Below are positions 13,427-20,096 of a stretch of DNA of 20,096 nt, one piece after another. Each line of letters begins with the position of its first letter. The first letter of the stretch is position 1. The stretch lies in NCBI GenBank assembly GCA_015661795.1, contig DQVJ01000305.1, positions 1 to 20,096 on the forward strand, written 5' to 3'. The DNA is from Sulfurovum sp. GTDB lineage: Bacteria > Campylobacterota > Campylobacteria > Campylobacterales > Sulfurovaceae. The position numbers were made by a program, and so were the translations under genes. The notes under the pieces are model-generated. The model was not told the DNA's origin and did no database searches. It saw only the letters and a program-made list of their open reading frames with translations.

Positions 13427-13873
13427 TTAACCTTCACATCCACCCAGTGCAACTTCAAGAGATTGTGAACCTATATAAAACTTACCATCAATCCCTTCAA
13501 GGATAGCTGTGATTTTTCCAGATTTTTTCATTTTTATTTTTAACATATAATCTACAATCCCACCTTCTCCTACCGTGAATACAGCTACAGCGGACTCAGG
13601 GTTTGCATCCTGAAAAAGCGCCACTGATTTTGCTGCAATATCAGACTTAACCGTTACAGGAATTGCTCCCCCATTACTTGCAACCTTAGGTGCTTTAACA
13701 GTCACCCCTCCCTCTGCAGGTTTAATGTCACCATAAAGTGCTTTAATACTGTCAGCTACCGTATGTGCTGTCCAAGTATCTGGTTTTGTTGCTCTAAAAT
13801 CAATTGCAGACAAGCCTACAGGTAAAGCAACTGCTGCAACGATACTTAAATTTAAAAATTTTCTTCTATCCAT
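13427..13873 (-). CDS. soxY: Sulfur-carrier protein SoxY with GGCEG tail
   Basis: SoxY carries the sulfur substrate covalently on a C-terminal cysteine in a flexible tail. The 148-residue precursor has a twin-arginine signal (MDRRKFLNLSIVAAVALPVG), so it is folded, bound to SoxZ and exported by Tat. The mature beta-sandwich runs from about residue 35 to 140. The usual tail is GGCGG; here the last residues read GGCEG before the stop, with glutamate after the cysteine. The carrier cysteine itself (Cys146) is present. AAGGAAATAAA precedes the ATG. This would be the second type of SoxY, associated with soxCD, known beside the soxXYZAB set in Sulfurimonas and Sulfurovum. Downstream is soxZ; upstream is soxD after 101 bases with a small GC-rich hairpin. 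Confidence 0.9.
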   Translation of the reverse strand: MDRRKFLNLSIVAAVALPVGLSAIDFRATKPDTWTAHTVADSIKALYGDIKPAEGGVTVKAPKVASNGGAIPVTVKSDIAAKSVALFQDANPESAVAVFTVGEGGIVDYMLKIKMKKSGKITAILEGIDGKFYIGSQSLEVALGGCEG

Positions 13874-13905
13874 TTTATTTCCTTTTTATATATCAATGAG
13901 ATAAA

Positions 13906-13919
13906 GGGTCCATAGACCC
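13906..13919 (-). terminator. GC-rich hairpin between soxD and soxY
   Basis: GGGTC and GACCC pair around a four-base loop; on the minus strand TTTATCT follows. It lies 33 bases before soxY in an otherwise tight cluster. It may be an attenuator or an RNA-processing site that sets the ratio of SoxYZ to SoxCD. A second tiny stem (ATTGT/ACAAT, 13958-13971) sits right after the soxD stop. Confidence 0.35.
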
Positions 13920-13974
13920 AACCTTATATCAGCATTCTATTTAAGCATTGTGTAATAATTGTGATAACAATACC

Positions 13975-15114
13975 TTATTTACTAGCTTCGATCATATAAT
14001 CAACTATTTCACTAACCTTATCATCAGACAATGTTGTTCCTCCTTTAGGAGGCATCCCATTTATACCATAAATTGCATTATGCTTGACCTTATCTAGCCC
14101 TTTTTTCAGTACAGCTTCCCATGCCTGTTTATCCCCTACTGCTGGGGCTCCCATAGCATCTGTAGTATGACATACTGCACAAGATGCTGTGTATGCTTTT
14201 TCACCTGGATGTTCAGCCTTACTACCTTCTTTTGGCATAGGTTTCTCCCGTTTAATAGAAATAGGTGGTGAAAATTCACTGATACCTACTCCCTGAATAC
14301 GAGCGACTAAAGGATCCCCATCAAAACAATTTTTCATACATCTTTCTTTATTCCCACCAAAATTCTTAGGATTGTCATAATATTTACGTGTATTTTCCAA
14401 ACCATGGGGACCATCAATTTTGGGTTCAAATCCATCTTTATTTGGCATAACAATTTTTAAGAATTTTTCTTTATTAAGCACATATTCATCATCTAATTCT
14501 TCACCATCAATTTGGATTTCGTTGATAGATAAAGTATACGCTACAAGTGCATATGTTTCGTCATCACTCAAAGACATTGGGGCAGGATGAGGCATACCTG
14601 TTTGAATATACCACCAAAGCGTGCTAGCTCGTGGCCAATATGAACCAAAATTTCTTAAAGGACCATCATCATCAGGATTTATTCTCTGATTGGTTAATGT
14701 TTTTTGTCCTTCATATGCATTGCCCTGCTGTAAAGCAGGATAACCTGAACCACCAGAACCAAAGTCAAAGTGGCATGAGGCACATTTTGCCTCATAAATT
14801 TCATCACCTTCTTCAACTGATCCTTCTCCCTCAGGCAACCCTGTCCCATCAGGCATCACATCAATGTCCCAAGCCTTTATTTCATCCAATGTTGGCTTTC
14901 TTCCAAACTTTACTACACCACCATGTGCTTTCTCATTCACATAATATGATGCTGTTTTTCCATTGTGTATAGGATAAGTCATACCTCCATCAATCACTTT
15001 TTTACCATTTGCATATGTACGTGATACCGTCTTATCCGCCGCACATGCGACGGATGTTCCGAACATAGCAAACAATGTTGTTGCTACTAATAATTTATGA
15101 TAAGATTTGAACAT
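13975..15114 (-). CDS. soxD: SoxD diheme cytochrome c, subunit of sulfur dehydrogenase SoxCD
   Basis: SoxD is the cytochrome partner of SoxC; together they oxidise the SoxYZ-bound sulfane sulfur and pass six electrons to the cytochrome pool. The 379-residue precursor has a Sec signal peptide (MFKSYHKLLVATTLFAMFGTSVACA) and two class I heme sites, CASCH (111-115) and CAVCH (312-316). Likely distal methionines lie in TGMPHPAP (Met174) and INGMPPKGG (Met354). The linker has a CMKNC pair (259-263). Both hemes are covalently bound in the periplasm. The ATG overlaps soxC by 20 bases and is preceded by the strong GGAGGTAAAG. Length and double-heme layout fit SoxD rather than the single-heme SoxX or SoxA. 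Confidence 0.9.
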   Translation of the reverse strand: MFKSYHKLLVATTLFAMFGTSVACAADKTVSRTYANGKKVIDGGMTYPIHNGKTASYYVNEKAHGGVVKFGRKPTLDEIKAWDIDVMPDGTGLPEGEGSVEEGDEIYEAKCASCHFDFGSGGSGYPALQQGNAYEGQKTLTNQRINPDDDGPLRNFGSYWPRASTLWWYIQTGMPHPAPMSLSDDETYALVAYTLSINEIQIDGEELDDEYVLNKEKFLKIVMPNKDGFEPKIDGPHGLENTRKYYDNPKNFGGNKERCMKNCFDGDPLVARIQGVGISEFSPPISIKREKPMPKEGSKAEHPGEKAYTASCAVCHTTDAMGAPAVGDKQAWEAVLKKGLDKVKHNAIYGINGMPPKGGTTLSDDKVSEIVDYMIEASK

Positions 15115-16441
15115 TCTTTACCTCCCCATTAGCGGTTACTTCCCATGTATGAATTCCATTTCGGTGATATACGCCTTCTACACCTACGGCATCTCTTTCT
15201 TGTTTGACACTTGGCTGCACATAGCCAGCATCATCTCTTGCTCGGCTAGAAAGAAATAAAGCTTTCCCCTCATATTTATAAATAAATGAAAAACGTGTCC
15301 ATGCCTGTGGCAATACCAAACCTTTAAGGCTTGCTTCTTTCCAATTTTTACCACCATCGAGTGAAATATCTACGCCCTTAATGGTTCCCATACCTGACCA
15401 AGCTAAACCTTCTATCTCTACCACATCACCTTTTTTTAGGTCACTCCATGGTTTTTCTGGGCAAGGCGAGGTGATAACGGAATTCACTTCATTTGCATAA
15501 AAATGCTGAATTGCCTTTCCACTTGGCTTGAGTGCAGTATATTTTGCCGTTTCTTCTTTAGCATAAAAAGGTTCCGAAGCAAATTCAAGACGTCCCAACC
15601 ATTTAACCATCAAATTCCCTTCCCACCCAGGAAGGAGTAAACGTATTGGGTAACCTTGTTCTGGTCTTAATGCTTCACCATTTTGCCCCCAAACAATCAT
15701 AGCATCATCAAGCACTTTATCAATCGGTACAGTTCTTCCCATATGGGAGTTATCCACACCCTCTGCTAGCATCCATTTGGCCTCTGGCTTAAGACCTAAA
15801 TCTTTAAGAATATCTTTTATATAAACACCTGTCCACTCTGCACATGACATAAACCCTTTGGCAAACTGGATAGATGGGAATTGTGGATTTCTCCATTCTG
15901 GTCCCCCGTTCGCAGGACATTCAATAAAATGAATTCTACTTACACTTGGGTATCGCTTGAGTTCATCCATAGTCAGTACTAACGGTTTTTCAACTAAGCC
16001 ATGAATCATCAAACGATGTTTGTTGTAATCAATCTCAGCTGTACCACCATGACATCGATTAAAGAAAAGTCCGTTAGGTGTAATAATCCCACTTAATTCA
16101 TGGATTGGACTTACCGCAATCGATGCGTACATATTCCCTGAAGATAAAAGTTCAGTTGTTCTTCTTGTGACATTGCTCTCATATGGAGAAGGTAAACCAT
16201 ATAAATTATGTGTCACAGGGTACCCGAATGTGGTACCCCATACCTGCTCTTCCAAAATAGCTGGGTCACCTTTCCCATTGTGTTCCTCTGCATTAATATT
16301 CACTGGCATCAGTACACTTGACGCTGCAAATGCACTCATCGAATAAGCTGCTGTTTTTTTAAAAAAATTTCTTCTACCTGATTGATCTTGAATCTCAGAT
16401 AACACTTCATCTTCTTTTGATATTGTTAGTGCTTTATTCAT
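15095..16441 (-). CDS. soxC: SoxC molybdopterin subunit of sulfur dehydrogenase SoxCD
   Basis: SoxC is a sulfite-oxidase-fold molybdenum enzyme that with SoxD removes electrons from sulfur bound to SoxYZ. The 448-residue protein has a twin-arginine signal (GRRNFFKKTAAYSMSAFAASS, about 22-45) for export of the folded cofactor-loaded protein. The Mo-binding domain spans about 75-320, with the Mo-ligating Cys175 in HFIECPANGGPEW, and MSCAEWTGV following; the C-terminal dimerisation domain covers about 330-445. AGGAGG precedes the ATG at 16441. SorA-type sulfite dehydrogenase is the closest alternative, but the SoxD-type diheme partner, and the soxYZ genes directly downstream, settle it as SoxC. 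The gene heads the soxCDYZ cluster. Confidence 0.92.
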   Translation of the reverse strand: MNKALTISKEDEVLSEIQDQSGRRNFFKKTAAYSMSAFAASSVLMPVNINAEEHNGKGDPAILEEQVWGTTFGYPVTHNLYGLPSPYESNVTRRTTELLSSGNMYASIAVSPIHELSGIITPNGLFFNRCHGGTAEIDYNKHRLMIHGLVEKPLVLTMDELKRYPSVSRIHFIECPANGGPEWRNPQFPSIQFAKGFMSCAEWTGVYIKDILKDLGLKPEAKWMLAEGVDNSHMGRTVPIDKVLDDAMIVWGQNGEALRPEQGYPIRLLLPGWEGNLMVKWLGRLEFASEPFYAKEETAKYTALKPSGKAIQHFYANEVNSVITSPCPEKPWSDLKKGDVVEIEGLAWSGMGTIKGVDISLDGGKNWKEASLKGLVLPQAWTRFSFIYKYEGKALFLSSRARDDAGYVQPSVKQERDAVGVEGVYHRNGIHTWEVTANGEVKNVQILS

Positions 16442-16788
16442 TTCTCCTCCTTAATTTTGAAAATGTCTACGGACTTCTATAAAGAAGTCATCTGTTTTAT
16501 TATATATTAATTATATAAAAATCATAACAAAAACTACTATTAAATAGCTATTATCTGTTTTACACTCATTATTATAAGACAATAATAAAAATAATTGATT
16601 ATTATCATCAAGTATTTTCCTACAAAACAGACAGCTCTTCACATTATCTTTAAATGAGAATTATATCTATCTAAATACAATGCCCTATTTATAGTAATGT
16701 ATAGCCATCCTAAACTATTTATTTTATAAGATCTATTTTTAAGATTACGAATATTAAGATATTATTAGAATACAAAAGGAGAAAGCAA
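16442..16788. promoter_or_regulatory. 347-bp AT-rich divergent region between soxC and the MOSC gene
   Basis: No convincing gene is present. It should hold promoters for soxC and the MOSC gene. Contents seen: TATAAT on the minus strand at 16499-16504 and 16510-16515 as possible soxC -10 boxes; the direct repeat ATCTGTTTTA at 16490-16499 and 16553-16562, 63 bases apart; an inverted near copy CAAAACAGA at 16623-16631; the palindrome-like AATAATTGATTATT at 16590-16603; and AAATGAGAATTATAT at 16652-16666, which faintly resembles a Fur box. None has a defined regulator. Confidence 0.45.
16472..16489 (-). promoter_or_regulatory. soxC: Leader hairpin before soxC
   Basis: GACTTC (16472-16477) and GAAGTC (16484-16489) form a perfect six-pair stem with a TATAAA loop, 30 bases before the soxC start and between the likely -10 and the ribosome site. 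It could be an operator or a transcript-stabilising leader stem. Confidence 0.4.
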
Positions 16789-17235
16789 ATGACATCATCT
16801 ATTGGAAAAATTATTACATTATTTACCTCTGCGCAAGATACAGGGATTAGAATAGAAAAAAAGAAACTTACATTGGATGAAAAAGGTATTATAGATGATA
16901 AATACTACAATAAATCTATCCAAAGATCTATTTTAATTACATCAAATGCAAGTTATACCTTAGCAAAAAAATATAATATAAATATGCCTTACGGTGCATT
17001 GGGAGAGAATTTACTTATTTCATATAATCCATACCATTTACCAATGGGACAAAAAATTCTCATAGGGAATGTAATGTTAGAAATAAGTCAAAACTGTACC
17101 ATCTGTGATCATTTATCACAAATTAACAAACTCTTACCAACTTTATTAAAAAAGGATAGAGGTATCTTTGCAAAAGTACTACAGGGGGGTATTATTCATG
17201 AAGGGGATGAGATATATTTGTATAATAAACATTAG
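16789..17235 (+). CDS. MOSC-domain protein
   Basis: A 148-residue cytoplasmic protein made of one MOSC domain: GIIDDKYYNKSIQRSILI (33-50), PYGALGENLLI (67-77), MGQKILIGNVMLEISQNCTIC (86-106), and a RGIFAKVLQGGIIHEGDEI ending. MOSC domains are related to the C-terminal part of molybdenum-cofactor sulfurase and bind cofactor or sulfur through a conserved cysteine, here Cys103 and Cys106. Small stand-alone MOSC proteins may carry molybdenum cofactor or act in detoxification; substrates are mostly unknown. GGAG lies eight bases before the ATG. The gene is divergent from soxC, which encodes a molybdopterin enzyme, so a role in maturing or supplying that cofactor is a fair inference, not proven. 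Its codon use is more AT-rich than that of the sox genes. Confidence 0.8.
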   Translation: MTSSIGKIITLFTSAQDTGIRIEKKKLTLDEKGIIDDKYYNKSIQRSILITSNASYTLAKKYNINMPYGALGENLLISYNPYHLPMGQKILIGNVMLEISQNCTICDHLSQINKLLPTLLKKDRGIFAKVLQGGIIHEGDEIYLYNKH

Positions 17236-17261
17236 AGGGAGGTTATATTGATATGCCCTCC
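17235..17261. terminator. Weak shared hairpin between converging MOSC and DUF302 genes
   Basis: GAGGG (17235-17239) can pair with CCCTC (17256-17260), or GGAGG with CCTCC one register over, across a loop of about 14-16 bases. It falls in the 37-base gap between converging genes, where a bidirectional terminator is expected, but the stem is short and no strong T-tract follows. Confidence 0.3.
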
Positions 17262-17272
17262 AATGTTATTTA

Positions 17273-18235
17273 CTACTTTTTCTTAGTGGTTAATTTTTCT
17301 AAAATATTTTCAAACTTTTTCTGTGCATCCAAAAGTACATCAATAGATTTTTTATCTTCTATGCCCATGGCACTAATCCATTTATAAACAGTGGGAAAGG
17401 CCATATACATTTTATTTTCACCTTTTTTCTGATACATATACACAGAACATGGAGCAAAAGCACCTGCTTCAGGATGCTTTTGTGCAACAACATAAATCAC
17501 TTCTAATTTACAGATGGAATATGTATCATAATAGTTGTATGTCGTAATATTATTTTCTTCAAAATCATATCCAAGATCAGTAAACCCGGCTAAGATAAAA
17601 CCACTTGGTGCCAAAGAACCTTCAAACTCCATTTGGAAATCATCTTTAACTTCCTCCCAATCAGCATTAGGGTCTACATCGAGTGTTGCTTTAGCAATCA
17701 ATGCCCCTACGGGTTCTTTCATTTTATAAGAGACTTCTTGTAGTCTCCCTTTTGGCATTGCCTTATGCAGTGCCTTCATAATAGATTCACCAAGCGCAAG
17801 TATTTCAACATGATCTTCAGGGATACCCATCATTTTTGCACTTGCCTGTGTAGACAAAAATGCAACAGAGATATCTTTGGAACCCTTTTTTACATATATA
17901 GACATACTCATAGGGGTAAACAATCCAATCTCTGGATAATCTACAGCTAAATTACGTACCGTTTCTTTCTTGTAAACTGTAAAAAGATTGTAAATGTCAA
18001 AACTTGTTTCTTTAAAGTTTTTTACAAATGGTGCATTCATATCTCTATGTTCTGAGATGAAAAACCCCTCTTTTGCAAACGCATCTTCTATTATTTTAGG
18101 TGTTATTTTTCCATCAGCATTATCTGATGTAAAAATTTGTACATCTAGCATTACTTTTTGTATTTTTCCATCAGCGGAGATATGACCTATCACCAATACT
18201 AAAGATAAAACCAATCTTCTTAAAATATATTTCAT
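17273..18235 (-). CDS. Secreted protein with two DUF302 domains
   Basis: A 320-residue protein with a signal peptide (about 1-21, LVLSLVLVIGHISADG). Two DUF302-like units can be seen: one at about 45-165 with YNLFTVYKKETVRNLAVDYPEIGLFTP-type sequence and MGIPEDHVEILALGESI, and a second at about 205-315 with YDTYSICKLEVIY, GAFAPCSVYMYQKKG and MGIEDKKSID. Each has the family pattern of hydrophobic, aromatic and Pro-containing strands. DUF302 proteins are small alpha/beta proteins of unknown function, frequent in sulfur- and metal-metabolising bacteria; a periplasmic site is expected here. The first unit has lost the cysteine found in the second (APCSV), which may mean functional divergence. It is downstream of the DUF3373 gene on the same strand but separated by a strong terminator. 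No function can be assigned. Confidence 0.7.
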   Translation of the reverse strand: MKYILRRLVLSLVLVIGHISADGKIQKVMLDVQIFTSDNADGKITPKIIEDAFAKEGFFISEHRDMNAPFVKNFKETSFDIYNLFTVYKKETVRNLAVDYPEIGLFTPMSMSIYVKKGSKDISVAFLSTQASAKMMGIPEDHVEILALGESIMKALHKAMPKGRLQEVSYKMKEPVGALIAKATLDVDPNADWEEVKDDFQMEFEGSLAPSGFILAGFTDLGYDFEENNITTYNYYDTYSICKLEVIYVVAQKHPEAGAFAPCSVYMYQKKGENKMYMAFPTVYKWISAMGIEDKKSIDVLLDAQKKFENILEKLTTKKK

Positions 18236-18348
18236 TCTTTTCCTTTATATCTATGTATTTCTAATCTATATCTTCTTACTTTTACTTATATGAAATATCT
18301 TATTTTAATATAAACAAAATACGCAGAAGTAAAAACATAGACTAAACG

Positions 18349-18376
18349 GTATAACCAAGATAAACCTTGGTTATAC
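18349..18376 (-). terminator. Strong terminator hairpin after the DUF3373 gene
   Basis: GTATAACCAAG (18349-18359) and CTTGGTTATAC (18366-18376) form a perfect 11-pair stem with a six-base loop, four bases after the stop codon of the outer-membrane-protein gene. Only a weak T-run follows (CGTTTAG), but the stem is the longest perfect one in the window. Confidence 0.65.
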
Positions 18377-18380
18377 AATC

Positions 18381-20015
18381 TTAAAATCTATATCGAATAT
18401 AAAATCTAAAGTCTTCTGCTGCTTCAACAACATTTGGTGCAAATACTGCTGCACCAGCCATTTGTCCAGCTGTTGCCTGTGCTGTGGCAGGATCTAATCC
18501 TTGCGCTATTAGATTACCCGTTACTACACCGATATTTTGTGCACCAGTTGCATCTACAGTACCGCCTAGCTGTGTAAATGCTGCTGCACCTGCTTTGATG
18601 TCAGAAATCTTATTAGATGCGCCTGAGAAGTTACCAAAGAACCCTTGACTTCCTGTATACTCATAGTCTAGTTTTGTATATCTCACTTGTGCACTTAACG
18701 CATCAGTAAGCTGATATGTAAAGTAAGCTTCAATAGCATTACCACGTGTTGCAATTTTAGAACCTATCATCGTATCTTCAGCATATGTAAATGGTCTCCA
18801 GTATTGACTTCCTTGATTAAATTCAAGACCAAATACTCCTTTTTCTGTCACTGGTAATTGTGCCCCAATCCAGAAAGATGTCCCTGTTTCACTATCTTCT
18901 GAACCTAACATTTGATATGCCGCACCTGTATTTGGATTAACCCCTCCCTGTGGACTCGTTTTACTCCAAGCAAAAGAGGCAAACAGTTTTGCATCAGCAA
19001 AATACCCATCATCAGTTAAACCATCTACCAATACTGACAAAGCTGCTCCTTGCATATCACCATACTGCGTGAATGCGGAAGGAGCTATACTAAGACTAGG
19101 GTTTAGTGGATTACCACTTATTGTAGGAATTGCATCCATACCAGGTAAGTCAAATGCCTTATACCAAGTAGACTTCACTATAAATTGTCCATCATTGTAA
19201 GGTTCAAAAATAAAACCAGCTAACTGTATATCTTCAAGCTGATTTCCCTCATTAGCATAAGGTGTTGCTGTAGCAAACAATGGTGACGCATTTGTTGACC
19301 CTTGCCCCATGCAAAGCTTAATACTCATACCTGGGATACCCGTAATATTCGATAAATCTAGCTTAGAACTTAATCCATCAAATTCAACATTAATCACATG
19401 TCCTAGTGGCGATTGAGCAGGATCATCATCTCGTAGGTTTGCTAAAAACCCATTCGTTGAGGGTCTTCTTCCCAGTGAAAAAGTCCAAGGCATATCAAGT
19501 CCAAATGCTTCATCCCCTAAATACAACCAATATGCCTGTCTAACCTTTAAAGAGTTATCAGTCAATGCCTCATTTCCAGTCCAATCAAACATACCCCCTA
19601 AACTAAGTGCTCTACTACCCCCTGGTGTAGTAAATGGGTCTCTAAAATCAGCCCCAAAAGCTTTATTCATGGAAAGTTGCCCTTTAAACACATTATGGCT
19701 ATCTGGAGCATACGCCATGTTTAGCCAAAGTCTTAAGGACATTAAGTCAGATTTACCCGCAGATGTACCATCAGCCATATCATAATTTATATTATCTATA
19801 GCCGTTCTTAAATCAGCACCCCACTTAATATTATCTCCCGCATCATGTGCTTTGACTTTATTAATTTTTTTATTTTGTTTTTTAAGCTGTTTTTTTACAT
19901 CAGCCAATTCAGTCTCCAAAGCATTCAGTTGTGAAGCTAATTTTGCATTTGATACTGCATGTACCCCTGTCAATGCCATAGTCGCTATTAACGACAACGT
20001 TACAATTTTTTTCAT
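18381..20015 (-). CDS. DUF3373-family outer-membrane beta-barrel protein
   Basis: A 544-residue exported protein with a Sec signal (MKKIVTLSLIATMALTGVHA), then a short coiled coil (about 24-56, ALETELADVKKQLKKQNKK), the usual periplasmic lead-in of campylobacterotal porin-like proteins. The rest alternates short amphipathic strands, with SLGRRPSTNGFLANLRDD as a DUF3373-like block, and ends in YIRYRF with a terminal phenylalanine, the outer-membrane assembly signal. DUF3373 proteins are common in Sulfurovum, Sulfurimonas and Campylobacter and are thought to be porins; the substrate is unknown. The last extracellular loop (about 460-530) is unusually rich in Ala, Gly and Thr. AAAGGAG precedes the ATG at 20015. 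It is monocistronic by position, ended by the hairpin at 18349-18376. Confidence 0.8.
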   Translation of the reverse strand: MKKIVTLSLIATMALTGVHAVSNAKLASQLNALETELADVKKQLKKQNKKINKVKAHDAGDNIKWGADLRTAIDNINYDMADGTSAGKSDLMSLRLWLNMAYAPDSHNVFKGQLSMNKAFGADFRDPFTTPGGSRALSLGGMFDWTGNEALTDNSLKVRQAYWLYLGDEAFGLDMPWTFSLGRRPSTNGFLANLRDDDPAQSPLGHVINVEFDGLSSKLDLSNITGIPGMSIKLCMGQGSTNASPLFATATPYANEGNQLEDIQLAGFIFEPYNDGQFIVKSTWYKAFDLPGMDAIPTISGNPLNPSLSIAPSAFTQYGDMQGAALSVLVDGLTDDGYFADAKLFASFAWSKTSPQGGVNPNTGAAYQMLGSEDSETGTSFWIGAQLPVTEKGVFGLEFNQGSQYWRPFTYAEDTMIGSKIATRGNAIEAYFTYQLTDALSAQVRYTKLDYEYTGSQGFFGNFSGASNKISDIKAGAAAFTQLGGTVDATGAQNIGVVTGNLIAQGLDPATAQATAGQMAGAAVFAPNVVEAAEDFRFYIRYRF

Positions 20016-20096
20016 ATTTACTCCTTTAATATATTTAGTCCAAAAATATGTAATTCAAGTCTAGAATAAGACAACTAAATTTACACTTAAATGAAT
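20016..20096 (-). promoter_or_regulatory. Upstream region of the DUF3373 gene
   Basis: AAAGGAG lies seven bases before the ATG. Further up, TAAATA on the minus strand could be a -10 with TTGAAT upstream, but the spacer of 15 bases is short and the promoter call is weak. The region is cut by the window edge. Confidence 0.3.

Noticed and set aside
13427..13450. A frameshift or truncation at the end of soxY explaining the GGCEG tail
   Set aside because: The codons read cleanly to a stop directly after Cys-Glu-Gly, at the normal end of the protein, so a substitution is simpler than a frameshift.
14631..14972. A 113-codon open frame opposite to soxD
   Set aside because: It lies entirely antisense to a well-supported diheme cytochrome gene, is rich in His, Gln and Leu as expected of a shadow frame, and lacks any recognisable domain.
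16652..16666. A Fur box between soxC and the MOSC gene
   Set aside because: AAATGAGAATTATAT resembles part of a Fur site, but one half is poor and the DNA is AT-rich enough for chance matches; it is mentioned only as part of the region.
1..20096. CRISPR arrays, tRNA or rRNA genes, and known riboswitches
   Set aside because: No regularly spaced long repeats, cloverleaf-like segments or recognisable aptamer cores were found on reading both strands.

Overview
The window looks like chromosomal DNA of a sulfur-oxidising member of the Campylobacterota (formerly Epsilonproteobacteria), most likely close to Sulfurovum or Sulfurimonas. This rests on the low G+C content, a soxC-soxD-soxY-soxZ cluster without soxXAB, a futalosine-pathway menaquinone gene (mqnD), a DUF3373 outer-membrane protein, and the block lspA-glmM / rpsT-prfA, whose gene content I recall from Helicobacter and Campylobacter genomes. 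I see no plasmid, phage or insertion-sequence signature, no tRNA, rRNA or CRISPR array. The genus is inferred from gene content only.

Layout. 1-1253 (+): 3' end of mqnD, then murB, joined by a TAATG junction. 1272-3409 (-): probably one unit holding a TTG-started L,D-transpeptidase lipoprotein, an unrecognised 128-residue charged protein, a second L,D-transpeptidase lipoprotein and a secreted DUF1566 protein. 3548-4063 (-): thiol peroxidase tpx, with a strong terminator hairpin and an upstream array of a nine-base motif at an exact 21-bp period. 4174-6301 (-): a serine-recombinase-like DNA-binding protein lacking its catalytic residues, followed by ccoG (cbb3 oxidase assembly), with a near-consensus promoter in front. 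6424-7360 (+), divergent from it: moaC, a DUF493 protein and a 57-residue zinc-ribbon membrane protein. 7376-10942 (-): glmM, lspA, a phytase-like esterase-domain protein and a PqiA-family membrane protein, tightly coupled by 1-4 base overlaps. 11114-13009 (+): rpsT, prfA and a conserved-looking hypothetical. 13077-16441 (-): soxC-soxD-soxY-soxZ. 16789-17235 (+): a MOSC-domain protein, divergent from soxC across a 347-bp AT-rich gap. 17273-18235 (-): tandem DUF302 secreted protein. 18381-20015 (-): DUF3373 beta-barrel protein.

How it fits together. The sox genes encode the SoxYZ carrier and the SoxCD sulfur dehydrogenase, which oxidises carrier-bound sulfur in the periplasm. SoxC needs a molybdenum cofactor, which gives moaC and perhaps the MOSC protein a link to it. 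CcoG supports the cbb3 oxidase at the end of the electron chain and MqnD the menaquinone pool. The rest is cell-envelope (murB, glmM, lspA, two L,D-transpeptidases, PqiA) and translation housekeeping (rpsT, prfA).

No spectacular new multi-gene system is visible. The most interesting items are the apparently catalytically dead recombinase-fold protein in front of ccoG, the 21-bp-phased motif array upstream of tpx, the duplicated L,D-transpeptidase module with an unknown gene between, the repeated TCTGTTTTA-type motif between soxC and the MOSC gene, and the non-canonical GGCEG tail of SoxY.
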